39,358 bases of DNA from an uncultured SAR116 cluster alpha proteobacterium (GTDB lineage: Bacteria; Pseudomonadota; Alphaproteobacteria; Puniceispirillales; GCA-002684695), in assembly GCA_902532475.1 (NCBI GenBank), contig CACAIE010000015.1, forward strand, positions 1 to 39,358, given 5' to 3'. The position numbers and the translations under genes were made by a program. Of this stretch, positions 32,698 through 39,358 are shown one piece after another. Position 1 is the stretch's first letter. Each line of letters begins with the position of its first letter. The notes below the pieces were generated by a model, which saw only the letters and a list, made by a program, of their open reading frames with translations, was not told the origin of the DNA and made no database searches.

Positions 32698-35364
32698 TTA
32701 TGAGGCCAATTGCCTTAAAACATAGTGTAAAATTCCACCATGGGAGTAATACTCAGCTTCACCATCGGTATCTACTCTACTCAAAAGTTGAATAACATCA
32801 ATAATGCCTTTTGATCGTTTTATTACTAATTCAAAATTCATACGGGGTTTAAAGTTATTTTCCAACCCTATAATATCAAAAATTTCGTCGCCCCTTAAGT
32901 TTAGTGAGTTTTGTGATTCTCCAACAATAAATTGAAGAGGGAGAACACCCATACCAATTAAATTTGATCTATGTATCCTTTCAAAACTTTCAGCAATTAC
33001 AGCCTTTACGCCTAGTAGTCTTGTGCCTTTTGCCGCCCAATCTCTAGATGAACCAGTGCCATATTCTTTTCCCCCAAAGACTATTAGAGGTATGCTTTCT
33101 TTAGAGTAAAGCATCGCAGCATCATAAATGCTCATTTGCTTTTGAGACGGCTGGTGTTTTGTATACCCTCCAGTGAGATTAGGAACCATTTCGTTTCTAA
33201 GTCTATTATTTGCAAATGTTCCCCTCATCATAATCTGGTGGTTTCCTCTTCTTGATCCGTATGAATTAAAATCAACTTCACGTACTTGCCTTTCTGATAA
33301 ATATTCACCTGCTGGACCAGACTTTAAAATCGATCCAGCAGGACTAATATGGTCAGTAGTAATTGAATCCCCTAAAATGGCTAAAGATCTTGCTCCTATT
33401 ATATTTTCAATTTTATCAGGATCGCTTTTCATATTCACAAAATAAGGAGGGTTTTGAACATAAGTAGAAGTATCGTCCCACTTATAAGTTAAATCACCAC
33501 CTCCTATGACCGATCTCCAATCCTCACCGCCTTCAAAAACAGATTTATATTGCTTTCTGTACATTTCAGGAGTTATTACTGAACTGATAATTTTAAATAT
33601 TTCCTCATTAGAAGGCCAAATATCTTTTAAAAATATTGGCTTATTTTCTTCATCAAAGCCAACTGGATCTTCATCTAAGTTAATAATCACTGTTCCAGCA
33701 ATTGCATAAGCTACTACAAGAGGCGGTGATGCAAGATAGTTGGCCTTTATATGAGGGCTGATTCTTCCTTCAAAATTTCTGTTGCCGGATAATACTGAAG
33801 TAACTAAAAGTTCATCTCTATCAATTAACTCTATTACTTCATTTGATAAGGACCCTGAATTGCCTATGCAAGTTGTACATCCATAGCCTACTAGATTGAA
33901 TCCCAAACTGTCTAGGTGCTCCTGTAAACCAGAACCAACTAAATAGTCAGTGACCACTTTACTTCCTGGAGCTAGAGATGTTTTTACCCATGGCTTTACT
34001 TTTAATCCTAATGTATTGGCAGATTTTGCAAGTAATCCTGCAGCTATTAAAACTGATGGGTTAGATGTATTGGTGCAACTTGTAATTGCTGCTATAGTAA
34101 TATCTCCGTCTCTAAGTTCTGTAGATTCAGAATTGGAAACTCTAATCTTTGTTCTTTGAGAATCTTCGAAAAGCGTGCTCATAAAATTCTCTTTAAGCTT
34201 GCCTACTAATACCCTGTCCTGAGGTCTTTTTGGTCCAGCTAAAGATGGTTTAATATCTTGTAAGTTCAATTCTAATGTTGAACTAAAAACTGGATCTTCT
34301 GTATTATTATCTCTCCACATCCCTTGTTCTTTTGAATACATTTCAACTAGCTCAAGGTTACTTTCATCTCTTCCTGTAAATTTTAGATAGTTAAGTGTTT
34401 CTTGGTCAATAGGGAAAAACCCACATGTAGCTCCATACTCTGGAGCCATGTTTGAAATAGTAGATCTATCAGCCAAACTTAAACTATCTAAGCCTGATCC
34501 TGTAAATTCTACAAACTTTCCTACGACACCTTTTTCACGAAGCATTTCAACTATCCTCAAAACTAAATCGGTGGCTGTTGCTCCTTCAGGCAGCTTTCCT
34601 TTCAATTTAAAACCAACAACTTCTGGAACAAGCATAGAAATAGGTTGACCTAACATAGCAGCCTCTGCTTCAATACCGCCTACTCCCCAACCCAGAACAG
34701 CCAAACAATTTACCATTGTTGTATGGCTGTCAGTGCCAACTAAAGTATCAGGAAAAGCAAAAAGTTTTCCTTTAATTTCTTTGGTCCAAATTGTTTTGGC
34801 AAGATACTCAAGATTTACCTGATGACATATACCTGTTCCAGGAGGTACAACTCGAAAGTTATTGAAAGCTTTAGACCCCCATTTTAAAAAACTATATCTT
34901 TCAACATTTCTAGAAAATTCTAGTTTTACATTTTTTTTAAACGCATCTGCATCACCTGCAAAGTCAACCATCACTGAGTGATCAATAACTAAGTCCACAG
35001 GTGACAAAGGATTGATTTTGCTAGGGTCTTTTTCCAATTTTATCATTGCATCCCTCATTGCAGCCAAGTCAACAACTGCTGGAACACCTGTAAAATCTTG
35101 CATTAAAACTCTTGCAGGCCTAAATGCTATTTCCATGCCCTTAACATTACTTGCAGAAGCTTTAGCTAGAGCCCTAATATTTTCTTCGTTAACACCTGGC
35201 TGATCTTCATGACGTAATAAATTTTCTAATAATACTTTTAAAGAAAAAGGCAAACTGTCAATTTCAGGGAATTGTTTCGATAGCTCTTTAATACTATAAT
35301 AAAATACTTTCCCAGAACTTAGATTAAGTTCTTTTAAGCAATTTTGTTTTAATAGCATTGACAT
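32698..35364 (-). CDS. acnA: Aconitate hydratase A
   Basis: Aconitase isomerises citrate to isocitrate in the TCA cycle and its [4Fe-4S] form is oxygen-sensitive. Cluster ligands are Cys432 in SCTNTSNP and Cys498 and Cys501 in GCTTCIGNSG (numbered from the first ATG of three close ones). Substrate-binding segments include GTDSHTTMVN and, in the C-terminal swivel domain, GKEYGTGSSRDWAAKGT. Length is about 888 residues, typical of AcnA. Start choice: AGGAAG directly abuts the first ATG (35370) but lies 6 bases before the third (35364), which I prefer. It is divergent from ccmA across about 200 bases, an arrangement I recall from other alphaproteobacteria. Confidence 0.97.
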   Translation of the reverse strand: MSMLLKQNCLKELNLSSGKVFYYSIKELSKQFPEIDSLPFSLKVLLENLLRHEDQPGVNEENIRALAKASASNVKGMEIAFRPARVLMQDFTGVPAVVDLAAMRDAMIKLEKDPSKINPLSPVDLVIDHSVMVDFAGDADAFKKNVKLEFSRNVERYSFLKWGSKAFNNFRVVPPGTGICHQVNLEYLAKTIWTKEIKGKLFAFPDTLVGTDSHTTMVNCLAVLGWGVGGIEAEAAMLGQPISMLVPEVVGFKLKGKLPEGATATDLVLRIVEMLREKGVVGKFVEFTGSGLDSLSLADRSTISNMAPEYGATCGFFPIDQETLNYLKFTGRDESNLELVEMYSKEQGMWRDNNTEDPVFSSTLELNLQDIKPSLAGPKRPQDRVLVGKLKENFMSTLFEDSQRTKIRVSNSESTELRDGDITIAAITSCTNTSNPSVLIAAGLLAKSANTLGLKVKPWVKTSLAPGSKVVTDYLVGSGLQEHLDSLGFNLVGYGCTTCIGNSGSLSNEVIELIDRDELLVTSVLSGNRNFEGRISPHIKANYLASPPLVVAYAIAGTVIINLDEDPVGFDEENKPIFLKDIWPSNEEIFKIISSVITPEMYRKQYKSVFEGGEDWRSVIGGGDLTYKWDDTSTYVQNPPYFVNMKSDPDKIENIIGARSLAILGDSITTDHISPAGSILKSGPAGEYLSERQVREVDFNSYGSRRGNHQIMMRGTFANNRLRNEMVPNLTGGYTKHQPSQKQMSIYDAAMLYSKESIPLIVFGGKEYGTGSSRDWAAKGTRLLGVKAVIAESFERIHRSNLIGMGVLPLQFIVGESQNSLNLRGDEIFDIIGLENNFKPRMNFELVIKRSKGIIDVIQLLSRVDTDGEAEYYSHGGILHYVLRQLAS

Positions 35365-35370
35365 AGTCAT

Positions 35371-35570
35371 CTTCCTATAAAATTTTACTTATTCATTAAC
35401 AATATAAATTTATAATGTTATGATTTTAAGTTATTACTTGCGTCTAGATTATACAAATTTTATTAATGATTTATATAATAATTTATCATTATTAGATCTA
35501 AAACCTTCAAGAAAGTGAAAAAATAATCAAAACTCCAGATACTAATATTAATTTACCCAACAAAAATACT
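35371..35570. promoter_or_regulatory. Divergent acnA / ccmA intergenic region
   Basis: About 200 very AT-rich bases separate acnA (-) from ccmA (+). TATAAT occurs on the plus strand at 35411-35416 and 35474-35479 and on the minus strand at 35448-35453. None has a good -35 at normal spacing, so I cannot assign promoters. I see no hairpin or operator. Confidence 0.5.
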
Positions 35571-36185
35571 TTGAAATTAGACAATCTTGAAATAGTCAAA
35601 GGCTTTAATAGGCTGTTTTCTAAATTTAATTATATCTTTAATTTTGGTAAATTATACATTTTAACTGGCTCTAATGGTATCGGGAAAACAACTTTATTGA
35701 GATGTATATGTGGATTTTTAAGACCTGAAAGTGGATCCCTATTATGGAATAATATAACAATAAATATTGAATATAATGAATACGCAAAAAATATTTTTTA
35801 TTTGGGTCACTTAGATTCACTTTCGCCAAACTTATCAGTTTGGGATAACATAAATCACTTATCCATTCTTCAAGACATTCCTAATCCCTTCATCGAAGGA
35901 ATAGATTTATTTCAAATTTTTCATTTGAAAGATCTTCATGTTTATCAACTTTCTGCCGGCCAAAAAAGAAGAGTGGCGTTATCTCTTTTGAACCTAAACA
36001 AAAAATCGCTATGGGTTTTGGATGAACCCTTAAGCTCTGTTGATAAAAGATATGAAAAAGTTTTTATAAAATTAATTAATGATCATATAGATAATAATGG
36101 CATTGTTATCATGTCATCTCATGATACTGTACACCATTATAAAAAAGCATCTACTCAGATTATAAATTTGGATGTAATTAAATGA
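35571..36185 (+). CDS. ccmA: Cytochrome c maturation ABC transporter, ATP-binding protein CcmA
   Basis: CcmA is the ATPase of the CcmABCD complex, which drives release of heme-loaded CcmE in the periplasm. The 204-residue protein has Walker A GSNGIGKTTLLR (about 35-46), the signature LSAGQKRRVALS and Walker B LWVLDEPLSSVD. No ATG is available; the in-frame stop upstream is at 35499, and TTG at 35571 gives an N-terminus (KLDNLEIVKG) that aligns with other CcmA proteins. No Shine-Dalgarno sequence precedes it. Its TGA overlaps the ccmB ATG (ATGA), so the two are coupled. Confidence 0.92.
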   Translation: MKLDNLEIVKGFNRLFSKFNYIFNFGKLYILTGSNGIGKTTLLRCICGFLRPESGSLLWNNITINIEYNEYAKNIFYLGHLDSLSPNLSVWDNINHLSILQDIPNPFIEGIDLFQIFHLKDLHVYQLSAGQKRRVALSLLNLNKKSLWVLDEPLSSVDKRYEKVFIKLINDHIDNNGIVIMSSHDTVHHYKKASTQIINLDVIK

Positions 36186-36850
36186 AAAATATAATGTCTT
36201 CTATGTTTTACAGAGAGTTAAAGGTGCAGAACAAATCACTCAAAGATCCCTTGTTTGTGATTGGAGTTTACCTAAGTTTGCTTTTGGTATTTCCAATAAG
36301 TTTAGGCCCATCGTCAAATTTATTGAAAAGCTTTTCTCCTGCCATTATATGGACTTGTTCATTGATTACCTTTCTTACTGCAATAGAAAAGTTCTTTATA
36401 TATGATATATCTGAAGGATATTTAGAGCAATTATTTTTATCAAGTTTGCCTTTGAGTGTTATAGTTTTAATTAAAGCATTATGTCATTGGATTTCCGTAG
36501 GGTTGCCTTTAATTATTTTATTTCCCCTGATATCAATTTTTTTAAATTTACCATTAAACCTTTTATGGCTAATATGCTTTAGTTTGTTCCTGGGAACATT
36601 ATCATTTTCACTCATAGGTATAATGGGGGCCGCTTTAGTTATAGGTGCAAAAAAATCAAACGTTATCGTTATATTAATTATTATCCCATTAACTATACCA
36701 ATATTAATTTTTGGAATTTCGTCTACTCTTTTCTGTTTAGAAGGTCTTATACCTTATTCAACTCTTTATTTGCAATGTATGTCTCTATCATTTTTATTAG
36801 CTATTTCGCCCATAGTCACTTCTTCAGCTATTAAGATATATTTAGAGTAA
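36182..36850 (+). CDS. ccmB: Heme exporter protein CcmB
   Basis: CcmB is the membrane partner of CcmA in the cytochrome c maturation complex. The 222-residue protein has about six hydrophobic helices. It shows the family's N-terminal FYRELKVQNKS and PLFVIGVYLSLLLVFPISLGP, and the cytoplasmic DISEGYLEQLFLSSLPL segment after helix 2. It starts within the ccmA stop (4-base overlap). It is followed by a 43-base gap before ccmC in which nothing stands out. Confidence 0.93.
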   Translation: MKNIMSSMFYRELKVQNKSLKDPLFVIGVYLSLLLVFPISLGPSSNLLKSFSPAIIWTCSLITFLTAIEKFFIYDISEGYLEQLFLSSLPLSVIVLIKALCHWISVGLPLIILFPLISIFLNLPLNLLWLICFSLFLGTLSFSLIGIMGAALVIGAKKSNVIVILIIIPLTIPILIFGISSTLFCLEGLIPYSTLYLQCMSLSFLLAISPIVTSSAIKIYLE

Positions 36851-36893
36851 ACTTTCCTATACCAATTGAATTAAAAATGAATATATTACTGTT

Positions 36894-37613
36894 ATGATAG
36901 ATTATTTAGCAAATCCTTCTCGTTTCTTCAGAATAACAAATTTCTTGTTACCCTGGTTAATGGGTTTGTCAATTACATTAACTATAATCGGGATTTATTT
37001 TGCTCTTTTTGATAGTCCGGATGATTTAGTTCAGGGGTCAGCAGTAAGGATAATGTATGTTCATGTTCCAAGTGCTTGGCTTTCAATATTTTCTTACCTT
37101 TTATTATCAATTTGTTCTTTTTTCTTTATTGTATGGAGACACCCTCTAGCTGACATCTTGTCGAGATCAATTGCCCCTGTTGGAGCTTTATTTTCATTGC
37201 TAACACTTCTTACTGGATCAATATGGGGAAGACCTATGTGGGGAACTTGGTGGGTATGGGATGCAAGATTAACTTCAATGCTTATTCTTTTTATTTTTTT
37301 TCTTGGTTATATTGCCCTTTCTAATGCCTTTGAAAGAAATGAAAGGGGGAGCCGTCCTGCTGCTCTATTAGCGATAGTTGGCTCTATCAATTTGCCTATT
37401 GTTAAGTTTTCTGTTGACTGGTGGAATACCCTTCATCAACCAGCATCTATTATTAGAACTGGAGGAATTTCAATTGACCAATCCATGCTTGTTCCTCTTA
37501 TAATTATGACTTTAGCATTTCATATCTTTTTTGTTTTAGTTGTAATTTTGAGATCTCATTCGATTTTAATTGAAAGAAAATTTTATCATCTAAAAGTTTT
37601 AGGAAAGATTTAA
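36894..37613 (+). CDS. ccmC: Heme handling protein CcmC
   Basis: CcmC presents heme to CcmE and is required to form holo-CcmE. The 239-residue protein has about six transmembrane helices. The tryptophan-rich heme-handling loop WGRPMWGTWWVWDAR spans residues 111-125. The two axial histidines are His57 (VHVPSAW) and His181 (LHQPASI), matching positions known from E. coli CcmC. Its TAA is immediately followed by the ccmD ATG (TAAATG). Confidence 0.95.
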   Translation: MIDYLANPSRFFRITNFLLPWLMGLSITLTIIGIYFALFDSPDDLVQGSAVRIMYVHVPSAWLSIFSYLLLSICSFFFIVWRHPLADILSRSIAPVGALFSLLTLLTGSIWGRPMWGTWWVWDARLTSMLILFIFFLGYIALSNAFERNERGSRPAALLAIVGSINLPIVKFSVDWWNTLHQPASIIRTGGISIDQSMLVPLIIMTLAFHIFFVLVVILRSHSILIERKFYHLKVLGKI

Positions 37614-37775
37614 ATGGAAATAGTATTTAATAATAACAACTATGACTTTTTTATTTATCTGTCTTATATTATCACATTCGGTTCATTAGTATTTTTATTT
37701 ATTTTTTCCTATTTAAAATTTTTAATATCAAAGAATTTATACTCTAAAATAATAGAGAACAATAATGACACCTAA
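37614..37775 (+). CDS. ccmD: Heme exporter protein CcmD (53 residues)
   Basis: This is a small one-helix membrane protein that stabilises the CcmABC-CcmE complex and helps release holo-CcmE. Translation from the ATG directly after the ccmC stop gives 53 residues: a polar start (MEIVFNNNNYDFF), one hydrophobic helix (about 14-37) and a charged cytoplasmic tail ending ENNNDT. Position between ccmC and ccmE, size and topology identify it; sequence conservation in CcmD is always low. It overlaps ccmE by 11 bases. Confidence 0.85.
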   Translation: MEIVFNNNNYDFFIYLSYIITFGSLVFLFIFSYLKFLISKNLYSKIIENNNDT

Positions 37776-38199
37776 AAAGCGTCGTCTTTTTGGAATTATA
37801 TCTTTTATTTTGCCTCTAGGATTTGGGGTATTTTTTTTGTTGTCTGCTTTAAATAACAATATAGTCTATTTTATAGATCCAACTGAATTGATTAGTAAAA
37901 AAAAGACTGATCAACGTTTAAGATTGGGCGGATTGGTTAAATCTAATTCGATTGAAATTATAGGGACAAAAATTCAGTTTCAAATAACTGATGGAAGTAA
38001 CTCAGTAACAGTTAATTATGATGGTTCTTTACCTGATCTTTTTAAAGAAAATCAAGGAGTAATAGTTCAGGGAATATACGATTCAAACATTTTTAAAGCA
38101 GACACTTTATTAGCAAAACATGATGAAAATTACATGCCAAGAGAAATCTCAAACAGCCTAAAGTCGCGAGGGGTTTGGAGAGGGGAAGAGAATGATTAA
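37765..38199 (+). CDS. ccmE: Cytochrome c-type biogenesis heme chaperone CcmE
   Basis: CcmE is a membrane-anchored periplasmic chaperone that holds heme covalently before passing it to CcmF. The 144-residue protein has an N-terminal anchor (about 9-29) followed by an OB-fold domain. The heme-binding histidine is His119 in HDENY, with Tyr123 as the expected axial ligand. RLGGLV and QGIYD-type motifs are also present. It overlaps ccmD by 11 bases and ccmF by 8 bases, so the three are co-translated. Confidence 0.96.
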   Translation: MTPKKRRLFGIISFILPLGFGVFFLLSALNNNIVYFIDPTELISKKKTDQRLRLGGLVKSNSIEIIGTKIQFQITDGSNSVTVNYDGSLPDLFKENQGVIVQGIYDSNIFKADTLLAKHDENYMPREISNSLKSRGVWRGEEND

Positions 38200-39358
38200 T
38201 AATTTAATTGTTGAATTAGGTCATATTTTTTTAATCGCCTCCTTAACATTGGCTTTATGTCAATTTGCATTGCCATTTTTCAAGATAAATAAAAAACCAA
38301 TATTTATACCAATCATTTCAATTTTAGGTTTCTCTTGTACAATGATTTCATTTTCTGCATTAATGTTTTCATTTGTTGTTTCAGATTTTTCTGTTGATCT
38401 AGTTGCTAAATTCTCTCATACCTCAAAACCTCTAATTTATAAAATTTCTGGCTTATGGGCAAACCATGAAGGCTCTCTTTTATTATGGATCTTAATACTT
38501 CAATTTTTTGGATTAATTACTTCTCTTATAAAGATGCCTGATGATTTCCATTCAATACTTAACTCGGTCCAAGGTTTCTTAAACTCCCTCTTTCTATCTT
38601 TATGTATATTTAGTTCCAATCCATTTCATAGATCTGAAATCATCCCTATTGATGGTGCAGGGTTAAACCCAGTTCTTCAAGATCTATCATTAGCAATACA
38701 CCCGCCAATTCTCTATGTAGGTTATGTTGGTTTATCTGTAGCTTTTTCCTTTGCAATTGCAGCTTTAATAAATGGTGAGATTAATAAACAATGGGCTATA
38801 TTCTTACGACCTTGGGTTATTACTTCATGGATAGCTCTAACTCTTGGAGTAACTTTAGGAAGTTACTGGGCATATTACGAATTAGGATGGGGTGGATGGT
38901 GGTTCTGGGATCCAGTAGAAAATGCAGCTTTAATGCCATGGCTAATAGCTACTGCTTTAATGCATTCAATAATTGTTTATGAAAAAAGAGGTGAACTCGG
39001 TGCTTGGACAGTCCTTTTATGCATCATGGGATTTTCCTTCTCCATCCTTGGCACATTTATAGTTCGGTCAGGAATAATTACATCAGTTCACTCTTTTGCA
39101 ACTGATCCTAAAAGAGGTCTCATAATTCTATCAATTTTATTAGTAGTCACAGTTTTGCCTTTAACAATTTTTGCTATTAGATCCAAAATTTTTACTCGAG
39201 ATACAAGTATCAATTTTTTGAGCAAGGAAATGATCTTAATTATTAATAATTTTATTTTAGTAATCTCTTCATTTATAATTTTAATAGGTACATTGTATCC
39301 TTTAATATTAGAAATATTTACCGGAAATCAAATCACTGTTGGCGCTCCTTATTTTTTA
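38192..39358 (+). CDS. ccmF: Cytochrome c heme lyase subunit CcmF (partial, 3' end outside window)
   Basis: CcmF, with CcmH, attaches heme from CcmE to apocytochrome c. The frame stays open from the ATG at 38192 to the window edge, giving 389 residues of an expected 630-660. Family landmarks: LWANHEGSLLLW near 88-99, GAGLNPVLQDLSLAIHPPILYVGY (156-178), and the tryptophan-rich domain SYWAYYELGWGGWWFWDPVENA (224-245). GGGGAAGAG lies just before the ATG, inside ccmE, which it overlaps by 8 bases. Several hydrophobic helices are present. ccmG and ccmH would be expected downstream but cannot be seen. Confidence 0.95.
   Translation, partial: MINNLIVELGHIFLIASLTLALCQFALPFFKINKKPIFIPIISILGFSCTMISFSALMFSFVVSDFSVDLVAKFSHTSKPLIYKISGLWANHEGSLLLWILILQFFGLITSLIKMPDDFHSILNSVQGFLNSLFLSLCIFSSNPFHRSEIIPIDGAGLNPVLQDLSLAIHPPILYVGYVGLSVAFSFAIAALINGEINKQWAIFLRPWVITSWIALTLGVTLGSYWAYYELGWGGWWFWDPVENAALMPWLIATALMHSIIVYEKRGELGAWTVLLCIMGFSFSILGTFIVRSGIITSVHSFATDPKRGLIILSILLVVTVLPLTIFAIRSKIFTRDTSINFLSKEMILIINNFILVISSFIILIGTLYPLILEIFTGNQITVGAPYFL

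Noticed and set aside
38791-38982. 63-codon plus-strand frame
   Set aside because: It is a shadow frame inside ccmF, whose tryptophan-rich heme-binding domain is encoded there in another frame.
1-39358. tRNA, rRNA, CRISPR arrays, insertion sequences or prophage genes
   Set aside because: Reading both strands gave no cloverleaf-like, regularly repeated, transposase or phage-like sequence; coding density and composition are uniform.

Overview
The window looks like a chromosomal segment from a compact, AT-rich alphaproteobacterium, probably a free-living marine type such as the SAR116, AEGEAN-169/HIMB59 or Pelagibacterales-like groups. This rests on low GC (about one third by eye), very short or overlapping gene junctions, a Suv3-like helicase / S4 protein / 7Fe ferredoxin / CarD block, an aconitase gene divergent from a cytochrome c maturation operon, and heavy investment in methylated-amine catabolism. 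The lineage is an inference. I see no rRNA, tRNA, CRISPR array, transposase or phage gene, and no stretch above 300 bases without a gene.

Region 1 (77-10041) is a methylated-glycine demethylation island. soxBDAG (+) encodes heterotetrameric sarcosine oxidase. It converges, with overlapping stop codons, on a minus-strand pair: a dimethylglycine/sarcosine dehydrogenase-type flavoprotein and an MttB-family methyltransferase without a pyrrolysine codon. pdxH lies upstream of that pair. Together they could take glycine betaine to dimethylglycine, sarcosine and glycine, with methyl groups passed to folate. No corrinoid partner protein for the methyltransferase is present.

Region 2 (10145-12830, +) holds an exported protein with a duplicated glycine zipper, then fabI and aroC. 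Region 3 (12833-18991, -) is one tightly packed run: Rieske oxygenase, crotonase, beta-hydroxyacid dehydrogenase, xseB, ispA, dxs. The Rieske protein has the bridging glutamate reported for quaternary-amine oxygenases. Divergent from it is an NDP-forming acyl-CoA synthetase (19091-21160).

Region 4 (21350-27238, +) is a peptide/opine-type ABC importer: a Tat-exported binding protein, a strong intrinsic terminator, two permeases and a fused double ATPase. The second permease carries an unusual insertion. A prolyl iminopeptidase gene converges on it with a 7-base overlap.

Region 5 (27232-35364, -) contains acnA, a Suv3-like helicase, an S4 RNA-binding protein, a TerB-like protein, fdxA, carD with a good internal promoter, and the iminopeptidase gene. 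Region 6 (35571 to the end, +) is ccmABCDEF. It includes a 53-residue ccmD, and ccmF is cut off by the window edge.

The most interesting content is the pairing of two possible betaine-attacking systems, MttB-type methyl transfer and Rieske-type oxidation, with acyl-CoA chemistry and a transporter within about 27 kb.
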